A DNA stretch of 64,000 nt from Chitinophaga oryziterrae (GTDB lineage: Bacteria; Bacteroidota; Bacteroidia; Chitinophagales; Chitinophagaceae). Position 1 is the stretch's first letter, and the number at the start of each line of letters is the position of its first letter. The DNA is taken from NCBI RefSeq assembly GCF_009758125.1, contig NZ_WRXO01000002.1:620001-684000 (forward strand), given 5' to 3'. The notes below the pieces were generated by a model, which saw only the letters and a list, made by a program, of their open reading frames with translations, had not been told where the DNA came from and searched no databases. The translations under genes were made by a program, and so were the position numbers. Shown one piece after another: positions 17,379-27,270 of this stretch.

Positions 17379-17427
17379 ATGATCAATTGCGGATGGAATC
17401 ATTCTCCATCCGTAATTGATCATTTTT
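17379..17427 (+). terminator. 19-bp hairpin between ilvC and ilvA
   Basis: Arms at 17379-17397 and 17405-17423 pair over 19 positions with one G-U, then TTTTT. It looks like a real terminator inside the operon, which would lower ilvA expression relative to ilvC, or act as a processing/stability element. Confidence 0.65.
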
Positions 17428-17438
17428 AATTTAACTAT

Positions 17439-18695
17439 ATGTCCCAGGTAATTACAAGTGTAAATCCTCTCAATATCCTCGATGCAGCGGTGAAGTTAAA
17501 GCCGGTGGTTAATCGTACCCCACTTTCCTATAGTGCTACCTTATCCCGCCGGTATAATGCAGATATTTATCTGAAAAGAGAAGATATGCAGATTGTACGC
17601 TCGTATAAATTGCGCGGGGCTTATAACATGATCAGCAGTCTGGATAAAGAAATACTGGCTAAAGGTGTTACCTGCGCCAGCGCCGGTAACCATGCACAGG
17701 GCTTTGCCTACGCATGCCGTCAGATGGATATACAGGGAGTGGTGTTTATGCCTATCGTTACTCCAAGGCAGAAAGTGACCCAGGTGACCATGTTCGGTGG
17801 TGATAATATTCAGATCAAACTGGTAGGAGATACTTTTGATGACTGCTCTGCAGAAGCCCAGGCGTTTACCAAATTGCATGGCATGACTTTCATCCCTCCT
17901 TTTGATGATGCAAAAATCATTGAAGGACAGGGTACCGTGGCTGTAGAAATACTGGAAGATCAGGCACAGATAGATTATTTATTTGTTCCCGTAGGTGGTG
18001 GTGGCCTTGCCGCCGGCGTAGGCACTTACTTTAAAACGTACAGTCCCAGGACAAAAATTATTGGTGTAGAGCCGGAAGGTGCGCCTTCCATGCTGAGGGC
18101 ACTTGAGAATGGCGGACCAGTTACCCTCACCGAAATAGAAAGGTTTGTGGATGGTGCCGCTGTTAAAAGAGTAGGTAACCTTACCTACGAAATTTGCAAA
18201 GATGTACTGAGTAAGATGCACCTGGTACCGGAAGGAAGAGTGTGTTCCACTATATTAAGACTCTACAACGAAGATGCGATCGTAGTAGAGCCTGCCGGCG
18301 CTTTGTCTATGGCTGCGCTGGAAGATTTCGCAAAAGAAATTGAAGGCAAGACCGTTGTATGTGTGCTAAGCGGCAGCAACAATGATATCGATCGCATGCA
18401 GGAAATCAAAGAACGGTCATTGCTGTACGAAGGATTAAAACATTACTTTATTATCCGTTTCATACAACGCCCCGGTGCATTGAAAGAGTTTGTGAATGAT
18501 GTATTAGGGCCTACGGATGACATTACACGATTTGAATTTATACAGAAACATAATAAGGAAATGGGGCCTGCGCTGATAGGCGTGGAGCTGAAGAACAGAG
18601 AGGATTATGATATCCTGATCGCCAACTTTAATAAATACAATATCCACTATACAGAACTCAATAAAGATGATGATCTGTTCGGATATCTTGTATAA
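17439..18695 (+). CDS. ilvA: Threonine ammonia-lyase (threonine dehydratase)
   Basis: 418 residues. The PLP lysine is K57 in R-S-Y-K-L-R-G-A-Y, with a glycine-rich phosphate loop V-G-G-G-G-L-A-A-G near 188 and S-G-S-N-N-D near 308. The C-terminal ~85 residues form one ACT-like regulatory domain (F-I-I-R-F-I-Q-R-P-G-A-L), giving the short Bacillus-type IlvA (~420 aa) rather than the two-domain E. coli form (~514 aa). Deaminates threonine to 2-oxobutyrate, committing carbon to isoleucine. Its position as last gene of the ilv operon supports the biosynthetic role. Confidence 0.93.
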   Translation: MSQVITSVNPLNILDAAVKLKPVVNRTPLSYSATLSRRYNADIYLKREDMQIVRSYKLRGAYNMISSLDKEILAKGVTCASAGNHAQGFAYACRQMDIQGVVFMPIVTPRQKVTQVTMFGGDNIQIKLVGDTFDDCSAEAQAFTKLHGMTFIPPFDDAKIIEGQGTVAVEILEDQAQIDYLFVPVGGGGLAAGVGTYFKTYSPRTKIIGVEPEGAPSMLRALENGGPVTLTEIERFVDGAAVKRVGNLTYEICKDVLSKMHLVPEGRVCSTILRLYNEDAIVVEPAGALSMAALEDFAKEIEGKTVVCVLSGSNNDIDRMQEIKERSLLYEGLKHYFIIRFIQRPGALKEFVNDVLGPTDDITRFEFIQKHNKEMGPALIGVELKNREDYDILIANFNKYNIHYTELNKDDDLFGYLV

Positions 18696-18702
18696 CGTCT
18701 TT

Positions 18703-18735
18703 AAACCGGCTTCTGAAAAGAGCCGGTTTTTTTTT
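18703..18735 (+). terminator. ilv operon terminator
   Basis: AAACCGGCT (18703-18711), 9-base loop, AGCCGGTTT (18721-18729) and an unbroken T-run to 18735, just after the ilvA stop. Confidence 0.9.
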
Positions 18736-19000
18736 GGTAGTGCCTGTGTTTGATTACGTGAATATCAGGTGAAGTTAAATTGAAAAACAACTCCTGAACC
18801 CATATTCCAAAGCTACATCAGAGAACTAAACAGTCAGATCCAGTATATTTATGAGCAACAACATCTGGCAATCTATATTGTCATAACATTCAAACTAAGT
18901 CACTACCTTTTTTATATCTCATCGTGTTATAAAAAAGTAAATACTTTAACTTCATTACAGCATATTACAATAAACCGTTACATTGAATAAAATATTGGAT
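18736..19000. other. Non-coding stretch before the quinone-reductase-like gene
   Basis: AT-rich with no gene or recognisable RNA. The only symmetry I see is AAAGTA-AA-TACTTT at 18934-18947. No good TTG/TAnnTTTG promoter pair was found. Confidence 0.4.
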
Positions 19001-19957
19001 ATGAGTAATTTTATGGAGGCAGCTGTGCTACCGGCTTTTGGGGCGGCAACAGTCTTCAGGATTGAAAAAGTGCCTGTGCCTTTACCGGCAGCAGGGCAGG
19101 TACTGGTGAAAGTAAGAGCCGCAGGATTAAACCCGGTGGATTATAAAACCCGCATGGGAAAAGGTGTTGCCGCAGCAAATATCACTTTGCCAGCCATACT
19201 GGGCTGGGATATTGCAGGAGAAGTAGTGAGCCTGGGCGATGGTGTAAGTAAATTCGAACGGGGCGACCGTATCTTCGGCCTCAGTAACTTTCCGCAACCG
19301 GGCAATGCCTATGCACAATATACCGTAGTAGACGAAAATGAGTTTGCCATCATTCCTAAAAATATCACGAATATAGAAGCAGGTGCTACACCACTGGCAG
19401 CATTAACTGCCTGGGAAGCCTTGTTTGATCAGGCTGGAATTGTAGCCGGACAAAGAGTATTGGTGCATGCCGCTTCCGGTGGAGTAGGTCATTTTGCCGT
19501 GCAACTGGCTAAATGTAAAGGTTGTTTTGTAGCGGGTACTGCTTCTGCCAGGAACCAGGAGTTTTTGCGATCGCTGGGCGTGGACGTGGCTATTGACTAT
19601 CATACACAGGCTTTTGAAAGCACCATTGAACCGGTGGATGTAGTGATAGATGGAATAGGGGGAGAGACGGCCTTACGTTCTCTGGATATATTGAAACCGG
19701 GAGGGATACTGGTATCCTTGCCCAGCATGTACAAAGATGATCCCGCTGTTATTGCCAAAGCCCGTGAAAAGGACGTAAAGGTAAAATGGATGTCTGTAAG
19801 ACCAGATGGAGATCGTATGGAAAAGATTGCCACCTTATTGTCTGCAGGACAGATCAAAGTAAAAATAGACAGCACCTTTCCTTTAAAAGAGGTTACTAAA
19901 GCCCATCAACTGCTGGAGTCTAATCACGTCACCGGAAAAGTAGTGTTAACCGTATAA
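19001..19957 (+). CDS. NADP-dependent oxidoreductase, quinone reductase-like MDR family
   Basis: About 318 residues. The ATG at 19001 is used; a second in-frame ATG at 19013 gives M-E-A-A-V-L-P-A-F-G, which matches the usual family N-terminus and may be the true start. An N-terminal GroES-like domain (G-D-R-I-F-G) is followed by a Rossmann domain with H-A-A-S-G-G-V-G-H-F-A-V-Q-L-A-K. Zinc-site cysteines are missing, as in zinc-independent quinone oxidoreductases. Substrate unknown. Only 2 bp separate it from the FAD-dependent oxidoreductase gene, so the two are likely cotranscribed. Confidence 0.85.
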   Translation: MSNFMEAAVLPAFGAATVFRIEKVPVPLPAAGQVLVKVRAAGLNPVDYKTRMGKGVAAANITLPAILGWDIAGEVVSLGDGVSKFERGDRIFGLSNFPQPGNAYAQYTVVDENEFAIIPKNITNIEAGATPLAALTAWEALFDQAGIVAGQRVLVHAASGGVGHFAVQLAKCKGCFVAGTASARNQEFLRSLGVDVAIDYHTQAFESTIEPVDVVIDGIGGETALRSLDILKPGGILVSLPSMYKDDPAVIAKAREKDVKVKWMSVRPDGDRMEKIATLLSAGQIKVKIDSTFPLKEVTKAHQLLESNHVTGKVVLTV

Positions 19958-19959
19958 CT

Positions 19960-21066
19960 ATGCTCAGTTTCTGGGAAAAACAAAGTCTTTTACAATATGA
20001 TTATATCGTTGCCGGCAGCGGCATAGTAGGATTATCTGCGGCTATCAGTCTGAAAGAACAGACGCCTCATGCCCGGGTCCTTGTATTGGAGAAAGAGATC
20101 TTACCTACAGGAGCCAGCACTAAAAATGCAGGCTTTGCCTGTATTGGCAGCCTCACCGAATTACTGGCCGATTTAAAAACCATGCCGGCAGCAGAAGTAG
20201 TAGGCCTGTTACAAATGCGCCGCCGCGGGCTGAAATTATTAAGGCAACGTATAGGAGATGCCAATATGGACTACCGGGAACAGGGTAGTTATGAATTGAT
20301 CAGCGCTGCTGAAGAACCGGCCCTGCAACAGTTGCAGCGGATGAATAACCTGCTGTTGCCGGTATTGGAAGGCGATGCCTTTACGATCGTGGAGAACAAT
20401 TTTGGCTTTAATACCGGATTTGTAAAGGCACTGGTACAGAACAATTATGAAGGAGAGCTGCATACCGGCAAAATGATGCGTTGCCTGATCGATATTGCCA
20501 TCAGTAAAGGTGTGGAGATTAAAACCGGCTGTGCCATCACGCATATGGAAGATACAGGAACAGGAGTGGATGTAACGGTGAAGGATATTACTTTTACCTG
20601 CAAAGGCCTGGCCATCTGTACCAATGCGTTTACCCGGCAACTGCTGCCGGAGCTGGACCTGCAACCCGGCAGGGGACAGGTACTGATCACCGGTGTGATC
20701 CCTGATCTGCCTTTCCGCGGGGTATTCCATATGGAAGAAGGTTATTATTATTTCCGCGAGCTGGAGGGCAGGGTATTATTCGGAGGAGGACGTAACCTCG
20801 ATTTTGCCGGAGAAACCACTACTTCATTCGATCTTAACCAGGAAATACAGCAGCAATTGGAATACCGGCTGCGTGATATCATCTTACCTGGTCATTCTTT
20901 TACGATTGCAGACCGCTGGACCGGAATTATGGCTTTTGGGGCGAACAGAAAACCCCTGGTCCGGAAATATTCTGCTAATATTGCACTCGGCGTGCGTATG
21001 GGCGGTATGGGCGTGGCTATCGGTTCCACGGTAGGAGAACAACTGGCTAATTTACTACTACAATAA
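19960..21066 (+). CDS. FAD-dependent amine/amino acid oxidoreductase (DAO family)
   Basis: 368 residues. The dinucleotide-binding motif V-A-G-S-G-I-V-G-L-S-A-A occupies 18-28, followed by the FAD-ribose acid in V-L-E-K-E, and a C-terminal G-V-R-M-G-G-M-G-V-A glycine motif closes the FAD domain. Relatives include D-amino acid dehydrogenases, glycine oxidase and sarcosine oxidase-like enzymes; the substrate cannot be told. T-G-A-S-T-K-N-A-G-F-A-C after the first FAD motif is typical of the family. Second gene of a two-gene unit with the MDR oxidoreductase. Confidence 0.85.
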   Translation: MLSFWEKQSLLQYDYIVAGSGIVGLSAAISLKEQTPHARVLVLEKEILPTGASTKNAGFACIGSLTELLADLKTMPAAEVVGLLQMRRRGLKLLRQRIGDANMDYREQGSYELISAAEEPALQQLQRMNNLLLPVLEGDAFTIVENNFGFNTGFVKALVQNNYEGELHTGKMMRCLIDIAISKGVEIKTGCAITHMEDTGTGVDVTVKDITFTCKGLAICTNAFTRQLLPELDLQPGRGQVLITGVIPDLPFRGVFHMEEGYYYFRELEGRVLFGGGRNLDFAGETTTSFDLNQEIQQQLEYRLRDIILPGHSFTIADRWTGIMAFGANRKPLVRKYSANIALGVRMGGMGVAIGSTVGEQLANLLLQ

Positions 21067-21108
21067 GGCCAAAAGTAATTAGCTATTCCACGGACTATAT
21101 TATAATTT

Positions 21109-21129
21109 TAAATGTAAATTTTACGTTTA
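21109..21129. promoter_or_regulatory. 21-bp palindromic operator-like site before the xylose genes
   Basis: TAAATGTAAA, a central T, TTTACGTTTA: 10-bp arms with a single mismatch, 56 bp upstream of the symporter ATG. The right arm overlaps TACGTTTA, which resembles a -7 box. A dimeric regulator of xylose use could bind here; no regulator gene lies nearby. Confidence 0.45.
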
Positions 21130-21184
21130 TAAAAAATGTTACTATATTGATTGCTTATTAATTCCTTTTTACCACGTTGATTTT

Positions 21185-22864
21185 ATGCAAAAGAGCTTAC
21201 AATTCCTCGATTATGTTGTTTTTTTGGTGTATTTCGTGATTGTTGCCGGTTACGGTTTCTATATCTACCAGAAAAAAAAACGGAGCACAACTGATTCAAA
21301 AGACTTTTTCTTAGCGGAAGGTTCCCTTACCTGGTGGGCTATCGGAGCTTCATTGATTGCCTCTAATATTTCTGCGGAGCAATTCATTGGTATGTCTGGT
21401 TCCGGTTTCGCCATCGGTTTGGCTATTTCTACCTACGAATGGATGGCAGCGGCTACTTTGATAGTGGTGGCGGTGTTTTTTCTTCCCATCTATCTCAAGA
21501 ACAAGATTTATACTATGCCGCAGTTCCTGCTGACGCGGTATAATAAAACGGTAAGTACGATCATGGCGGTGTTCTGGCTGTTATTGTATGTAATAGTGAA
21601 CCTGACCTCTATCCTTTATCTTGGAGCACTGGCTATCAACACTATTTCCGGCATTAATTTCTATCTCTGTATGAGTTTACTGGCCATATTTGCCGTATTC
21701 ATTACACTGGGAGGGATGAAAGTGATTGGTTATACAGATGTAATCCAGGTGTTCTTCCTGATCCTGGGTGGTTTGGCAACTACTTACCTGGCGCTGACTT
21801 TGGTTTCCGAACATTTTGGTGAAACCGGAGTTATTAAAGGGTTCCACCTGTTAACACAGCACGCCAATGATCATTTCCATATGATCTTAAAAAAGGATGA
21901 CCCACATTATCTGGATTTGCCGGGGTTAACGATCCTGGTAGGTGGTATGTGGATTGTGAACCTGAACTATTGGGGGTGTAACCAGTATATCACACAACGC
22001 GCACTGGGAGCGGATCTTAAAACTGCACGCAGTGGTTTGCTGTTTGCCGGTTTCCTCAAACTCCTCATGCCTGTGATTGTAGTATTACCTGGTATTGCAG
22101 CTTATGTACTGCATCAACAGGGAATGTTCCAGACCGAAATGCTCAAAGAAGGAGTAGTGAACCAGGATAATGCTTATCCGGTGTTAATGAACCTGTTGCC
22201 AATAGGTATGAAGGGGCTGGCCTTTGCTGCATTAACTGCTGCGATCGTGGCTTCTCTGGCTGGTAAGGCAAACAGTATCTCTACAATCTTCTCTCTGGAT
22301 ATCTATAAGGAGATCTTCAACAGAAAAGCCAATGAAAAGGAAATTGTAAACGTAGGCCGCTGGGTGGTTGTTATCGCTATGATACTGGCCATCGTGATCT
22401 CTCCTTTCCTCGGTATAGAAAAAGGTGGATTCAAGTTTATTCAGGAATATACTGGTTTCGTTTCTCCGGGCATATTTGCCATGTTTGTACTGGGCTTCTT
22501 CTGGAAACGGGCTACACCATCTGCCGCATTATTTGCGATGATCGGCGGGGTAATTCTTTCTTTCGTGCTGAAGTTCCTGCCAGATGCGGTAGATCTTTCT
22601 GGCCTGAGCGGTATTGGATTTGCAGCACCTAATGCTGCAGGGGTATTTGAAATACCATTCCTCGACCGTATGGGTATTGTATTTGTCTTCTGTGTGATTG
22701 GTATGATATTGATTTCACTGATCTCCCCTAAACGTGTTGTTGCCGCAGGTGGACCTAAAGGACTGGAAGTGGACGCTTCCATGTTCAGAACATCCACTGC
22801 TTTTACGGTAATCGCTATTCTTATCTGCGGTATCCTGATCGCATTGTATGCAGCATACTGGTAG
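21185..22864 (+). CDS. Sodium:solute symporter (SSS family), probable D-xylose/sugar transporter
   Basis: 559 residues with about 14 hydrophobic segments, the layout of the SSS/SGLT family. N-terminal F-L-A-E-G-S-L-T-W-W-A-I-G-A-S-L-I-A-S is the TM1 region that helps form the Na+ site, and N-Y-W-G-C-N-Q-Y-I-T-Q-R-A-L-G lies in the conserved mid-protein loop. Imports sugar with Na+ across the inner membrane. Xylose as substrate is inferred only from the xylB and xylA genes directly downstream on the same strand. Confidence 0.85.
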   Translation: MQKSLQFLDYVVFLVYFVIVAGYGFYIYQKKKRSTTDSKDFFLAEGSLTWWAIGASLIASNISAEQFIGMSGSGFAIGLAISTYEWMAAATLIVVAVFFLPIYLKNKIYTMPQFLLTRYNKTVSTIMAVFWLLLYVIVNLTSILYLGALAINTISGINFYLCMSLLAIFAVFITLGGMKVIGYTDVIQVFFLILGGLATTYLALTLVSEHFGETGVIKGFHLLTQHANDHFHMILKKDDPHYLDLPGLTILVGGMWIVNLNYWGCNQYITQRALGADLKTARSGLLFAGFLKLLMPVIVVLPGIAAYVLHQQGMFQTEMLKEGVVNQDNAYPVLMNLLPIGMKGLAFAALTAAIVASLAGKANSISTIFSLDIYKEIFNRKANEKEIVNVGRWVVVIAMILAIVISPFLGIEKGGFKFIQEYTGFVSPGIFAMFVLGFFWKRATPSAALFAMIGGVILSFVLKFLPDAVDLSGLSGIGFAAPNAAGVFEIPFLDRMGIVFVFCVIGMILISLISPKRVVAAGGPKGLEVDASMFRTSTAFTVIAILICGILIALYAAYW

Positions 22865-22889
22865 AATATAAATGGATTAATATATTGGT

Positions 22890-22927
22890 TATAAACAGGA
22901 AACTTCGTAAGGAGTTTCCTGTTTATA
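22890..22927 (+). ncRNA. Perfect 15-bp intercistronic hairpin upstream of xylB
   Basis: TATAAACAGGAAACT (22890-22904) and its exact reverse complement (22913-22927) with loop TCGTAAGG. No T-run follows, so it is unlikely to be a simple terminator. It may define an mRNA processing point or stabilise the symporter message. Confidence 0.55.
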
Positions 22928-22957
22928 GATTTAACTAACCATGTGAGGCTTTGTAAT

Positions 22958-24439
22958 ATGAAATATACGATTGGTTATGATATAGGCTCTTCTTCAGTGA
23001 AGGCCGCTTTAATGGACATTGAAACAGGCAAATGCCTGGCAACAGCGGTGAGCCCGGCCCAGGAAATGCCCATGCAGGCGCCGAAAGCCGGATGGGCAGA
23101 ACAGGACCCTGAACTGTGGTGGAAAGAAGTACAGAACGCTACGCACATGCTAAAGCAGCAACATGCTTTTGATGCAACGCTGGTGGCGGGTATAGGCATT
23201 GCCTACCAGATGCACGGACTGGTTTGTGTGGATAAAGACCAGCAGGTGCTGCGCCCTTCTATCATCTGGTGTGATAGTCGTGCAGTGGAAATAGGCAACG
23301 AAGCATTCGATAGCCTGGGTCATAACTGGAGCCTGCAGTATTTACTGAACTCTCCCGGTAACTTTACCGCATCAAAGCTGCGCTGGGTACAGCAGTACGA
23401 ACCACAGACGTATGCCCGTATTCATAAGGTAATGCTGCCTGGCGATTTTATTGCGATGCGGCTGACTGGTGATGCGGCAACGACCATCTCCGGTTTATCG
23501 GAAGGTATTTTCTGGGATTTCACCAGCAGAGAACCGTCACAGGTATTACTCAAACATTATAATATCAATCAGAGCCTGTTGTCTGATATTGTTCCCACTT
23601 TTGGTTTGCAGGGAAAAGTGACGGCAGCGGCGGCGTCTTTATTAGGACTGGCAGCTGGTACACCGGTTACTTACCGTGCAGGCGATCAGCCAAACAATGC
23701 GTTTTCTCTGAACGTACTGAAACCCGGAGAAGCAGCTACTACTGCCGGTACGTCCGGTGTGGTGTATGCTGTGCATGACAGGATCGCTTTCGATAATGAA
23801 AGCAGGGTAAACACTTTTGTACACGTGAATGATACAGAGAAAGCGCCACGTAATGGTGTGCTGATGTGTCTGAACGGTACTGGCATTCTCAATAGCTGGT
23901 TGCGGCAGATGACCGGCAATATGAGTTATGATGAGATGAACGTATTAGCCGGGAAAGCACCTGCGGGTTCCCGTGGATTACAGATTTATCCTTTCGGAAA
24001 TGGTGCAGAGCGCATCCTTGCCAACAAGGATACCGGTGCTGTTTTCAATAAACTGAACTTTAATATCCACAGTCGTGAGCACCTCCTGCGTGCTGGCCAG
24101 GAAGGCATTGTATTCGCCCTTAAATACGGGATGGATATCATGACAGACATGGGATTACAGATTCACCGCGTAAGGGCAGGGAAAACAAATATGTTCCTGA
24201 GCCCACTTTTCCGTGAGGTGTTTGCCAATACAGCGGACGTGGTAATCGAATTATATAATACAGACGGCGCTCAGGGAGCTGCCCGTGCTGCCGGTATAGG
24301 AGCCGGATGTTATAAAGAAGAAGATGCGTTCAAAGGCATGGAATGCCTCGCTACTGTAGAACCGGATGCCAAACTGCAAAAAGAATATGCAGAGATATAC
24401 CAGCAATGGCTGGAAGGACTGACACACATTATACAATAG
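22958..24439 (+). CDS. xylB: Xylulokinase (FGGY family carbohydrate kinase)
   Basis: 493 residues from the ATG at 22958; an in-frame GTG at 22943 only adds M-R-L-C-N. Phosphate-binding signature [10 protein letters not shown] at 6-15; the catalytic base is probably D243 in Y-R-A-G-D-Q. The C-terminal [10 protein letters not shown] and [10 protein letters not shown] segments complete the ATP site. Phosphorylates D-xylulose to xylulose 5-phosphate for the pentose phosphate pathway. The length and its place before xylA support xylulokinase over glycerol or gluconate kinase. Confidence 0.9.
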   Translation: MKYTIGYDIGSSSVKAALMDIETGKCLATAVSPAQEMPMQAPKAGWAEQDPELWWKEVQNATHMLKQQHAFDATLVAGIGIAYQMHGLVCVDKDQQVLRPSIIWCDSRAVEIGNEAFDSLGHNWSLQYLLNSPGNFTASKLRWVQQYEPQTYARIHKVMLPGDFIAMRLTGDAATTISGLSEGIFWDFTSREPSQVLLKHYNINQSLLSDIVPTFGLQGKVTAAAASLLGLAAGTPVTYRAGDQPNNAFSLNVLKPGEAATTAGTSGVVYAVHDRIAFDNESRVNTFVHVNDTEKAPRNGVLMCLNGTGILNSWLRQMTGNMSYDEMNVLAGKAPAGSRGLQIYPFGNGAERILANKDTGAVFNKLNFNIHSREHLLRAGQEGIVFALKYGMDIMTDMGLQIHRVRAGKTNMFLSPLFREVFANTADVVIELYNTDGAQGAARAAGIGAGCYKEEDAFKGMECLATVEPDAKLQKEYAEIYQQWLEGLTHIIQ

Positions 24440-24492
24440 CTGACACACAGCTACACATACACATACACGTTGGAATCAAAAAACGAATTACA

Positions 24493-25821
24493 ATGAGCAT
24501 TACTTTAGGCAATCAGGAGTACTTCAAAGGCATTGGTAAGATCGCTTATGAAGGACCTCAGTCAGACAATCCATTTGCATACAAATGGTATGATGAGAAC
24601 AGAAAAATCGGTGGTAAAACGATGAAGGAATTATTCCGTTTTGCGGTGTCTTACTGGCACACGTTCTGCGGGACCGGCGGAGATCCTTTTGGTCCGGGTA
24701 CCAAGTCTTTCCCCTGGCTGGTAGCTCCCGATGCAGTTCAAAGTGCCAAGGACAAAATGGACGCTGCTTTTGAGTTTATCACTAAACTGGGCGTACCGTA
24801 TTACTGTTTTCATGATATAGACCTTGTAGATGAAGGCGCTACTATCAAAGAATATGAAAGCCGTATGCAGCAGATCGTTGATTACGCAAAAGAAAAACAG
24901 AAAGCCAGTGGTGTAAAACTGCTGTGGGGAACTGCGAATGTATTCAGCAATCCGCGTTACATGAACGGAGCTTCTACCAATCCTGATTTTTCCGTATTGG
25001 CTTATGCCGGTACTCAGGTGAAAAATTCACTGGATGCAACTATCGCTTTAGGTGGTGAGAACTACGTATTCTGGGGCGGTCGTGAAGGGTATATGACACT
25101 GCTGAACACTAACATGAAACGTGAACAGGAACACCTGGCACGCTTCCTGACAGTGGCGCGTGATTACGCCCGCAAACAGGGCTTTAAAGGCACGTTCTTC
25201 ATTGAGCCTAAGCCTTGCGAGCCTACCAAACACCAGTATGATTATGACAGCGCTACCGTAATTGGTTTCCTGCGTCATTTCGGTCTGGATAAAGATTTTA
25301 AACTGAACATCGAAGTGAACCACGCAACATTGGCCGGTCATACTTTCCAGCACGAGCTGCAGGTGGCTGCCGACAATGGTTTCCTGGGTAGTATTGATGC
25401 GAACCGTGGTGACCAGCAGAATGGCTGGGATACCGATCAGTTCCCGATGAACCTGAACGATATGGTAGAAGCAATGCTGGTAATCCTGGAAGCAGGTGGA
25501 TTCAGCGGCGGTGGTGTAAACTTTGATGCAAAGACACGCCGTAATTCTACTGACCTGGAAGATATCTTCTACGCACATATCGGTGGTATTGATTCCTTCG
25601 CGCGTTCAGCGATCATCGCTGAGAAAATGCTGAATGAATCTCCTTACAAAAAATTCCGCACAGAACGTTACGCTTCATTCGACAGCGGTAAGGGTAAGGA
25701 ATTTGAAGAAGGGAAACTGACACTGGAAGACCTGCGTAATTTTGCCATTGCTAATGGTGAGCCTAAGCAGATCAGCGGTAAGCAGGAGTGGTTGGAGAAT
25801 ATGATCAATCAGTACATTTAG
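24493..25821 (+). CDS. xylA: Xylose isomerase
   Basis: 442 residues from the ATG at 24493; the frame is open further upstream, but that part overlaps xylB and is unlike the family. TIM-barrel isomerase of the long class II type. The catalytic histidine lies in F-H-D-I-D near residue 101; metal ligands are in [26 protein letters not shown] and D-A-N-R-G-D. Converts D-xylose to D-xylulose, completing uptake-isomerisation-phosphorylation with the two preceding genes. Confidence 0.96.
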   Translation: MSITLGNQEYFKGIGKIAYEGPQSDNPFAYKWYDENRKIGGKTMKELFRFAVSYWHTFCGTGGDPFGPGTKSFPWLVAPDAVQSAKDKMDAAFEFITKLGVPYYCFHDIDLVDEGATIKEYESRMQQIVDYAKEKQKASGVKLLWGTANVFSNPRYMNGASTNPDFSVLAYAGTQVKNSLDATIALGGENYVFWGGREGYMTLLNTNMKREQEHLARFLTVARDYARKQGFKGTFFIEPKPCEPTKHQYDYDSATVIGFLRHFGLDKDFKLNIEVNHATLAGHTFQHELQVAADNGFLGSIDANRGDQQNGWDTDQFPMNLNDMVEAMLVILEAGGFSGGGVNFDAKTRRNSTDLEDIFYAHIGGIDSFARSAIIAEKMLNESPYKKFRTERYASFDSGKGKEFEEGKLTLEDLRNFAIANGEPKQISGKQEWLENMINQYI

Positions 25822-25840
25822 CATTTGTTGAATTGAAAAT

Positions 25841-25872
25841 AAAAGAAGGCTGCCCCAGGGCAGCCTTCTTTT
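25841..25872. terminator. Bidirectional terminator between xylA and the GT87 gene
   Basis: AAAAGAAGGCTGCCC, CA, and the exact reverse complement; A/T runs on both sides serve both converging genes. Confidence 0.9.
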
Positions 25873-25875
25873 ATT

Positions 25876-27120
25876 TTAAGCCGTAGTAACGGACCGTTTC
25901 AGAAGATGATCTGGTTTGCAGATCAGCAATACTGGAATAAACAGCATTCCGGCCATTGGTAATATTCTGTAGTGTAATAAAACTTCGTAGGCATATCCTG
26001 AAATAACATCTCTTCCGATGATAGGCGTGAAACTTACTACTGCTATCCCCAGCAATATCCACAGGAAGATATTCATCCTTTCTTTAACAACAGTCCAGTT
26101 GACTATAAAATAGTAACTCAGGTAGATGAATACAGGGGCTGTATACAAAAATGCATATTGTTGCTGATGCGGATAGAGTAATGGGATCACTAAAAAGAGG
26201 TAGCACATTTCCCAGTACTGGCGTATACCGGTTTCTATTTTTCTAAATGGCAGTGTTCTTAAGAATGCAAAGAAAAGTAGTACTACTGCCAACCGGACGA
26301 TATTCAATATCATCATTACCTGCTCAAACGGAAGATTGACAAAGTTCCTTTTAAAAGGCATAGTACCCTGTGTCTCCATCAGGTAAACGGGTATCAGGGC
26401 TACGAGGCTGCTTGGGCCGTCTTCCACTTCTGCCGTCCATTCTTTGTTTAACGGATTTATGATAGCAAACCATTGATGTACCAGGTCCAGGTTCCCCTGC
26501 CATCCAAGGTAGAATGCAGGGAGGAAAAGATAGACCAGGTAAAATACACCTATAAAGAGTACGGCTTTGAATTCCTTACGGTAAATGAGATACGCTACAA
26601 ATGGCAGCGGCAGCAGTTTGATATTTATAACAAAGGCAAGCAATGCTGCCCCGAGGATATAGTGATGACGTCTGATAAGTCTTATGCTCTCCAATGTAGC
26701 CCAGAGCATCAGTGTGGTCATCTGCACATATCCGATATCAATTAATATGAAACGGAGGGCAAAGAATGCGGACAATATCAGCCACAACCGCATTTGCTTC
26801 GGACTAAGTACAGATACATCAAAATATTCCTTTGACAGGTTCCAGATCCTGTATAAAAGAAAATAGGATAAGGTGATCCATAATAATTGCGGAACAATTG
26901 TAAGAAAATAGGAAAAGGGAGACAATAGCAATGCAAACAGCGGACTATAGTAGTATTGCAGATTCTGTACAAATGGAGGGGTGTAAATATTCTGTCCCTT
27001 CAGGATCTTACCACCGGCATATACAAACACTTCAAAGTCGTGACCCTCAGATGCAGAACGGATGGCATAGAATACAGCAATAATCAGTAAGGCAAAATTC
27101 AAATACTTATTGTATTTCAT
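25876..27120 (-). CDS. Membrane glycosyltransferase, GT87 / DUF2029 family
   Basis: 414 residues from the ATG at 27120 (M-K-Y-N-K-Y, leading straight into the first membrane helix); an in-frame ATG at 27159 gives 427 residues. Multi-spanning with roughly ten hydrophobic segments. The early periplasmic loop H-D-F-E-V-F-V-Y-A-G-G-K-I-L-K-G-Q-N-I-Y carries the conserved D-F near helix 1 typical of GT-C/GT87 polyprenyl-phosphate-dependent mannosyltransferases, followed by Y-Y-Y-S-P-L-F-A-L-L-L-S-P. Donor and acceptor are unknown. Single gene converging on xylA. Confidence 0.75.
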   Translation of the reverse strand: MKYNKYLNFALLIIAVFYAIRSASEGHDFEVFVYAGGKILKGQNIYTPPFVQNLQYYYSPLFALLLSPFSYFLTIVPQLLWITLSYFLLYRIWNLSKEYFDVSVLSPKQMRLWLILSAFFALRFILIDIGYVQMTTLMLWATLESIRLIRRHHYILGAALLAFVINIKLLPLPFVAYLIYRKEFKAVLFIGVFYLVYLFLPAFYLGWQGNLDLVHQWFAIINPLNKEWTAEVEDGPSSLVALIPVYLMETQGTMPFKRNFVNLPFEQVMMILNIVRLAVVLLFFAFLRTLPFRKIETGIRQYWEMCYLFLVIPLLYPHQQQYAFLYTAPVFIYLSYYFIVNWTVVKERMNIFLWILLGIAVVSFTPIIGRDVISGYAYEVLLHYRILPMAGMLFIPVLLICKPDHLLKRSVTTA

Positions 27121-27270
27121 AGCAATATAATAGGCGGGTAAATATACTTTAAAAGTCATTATTGTCGGGTGAAAAATATATTAATCTTTACCAGATAAGG
27201 ATTACACCTGATTTTTTGTGTTGTATCCTGCTATATCCTGCACCCTCCGTTTTTTTTGTATTTTACATAC

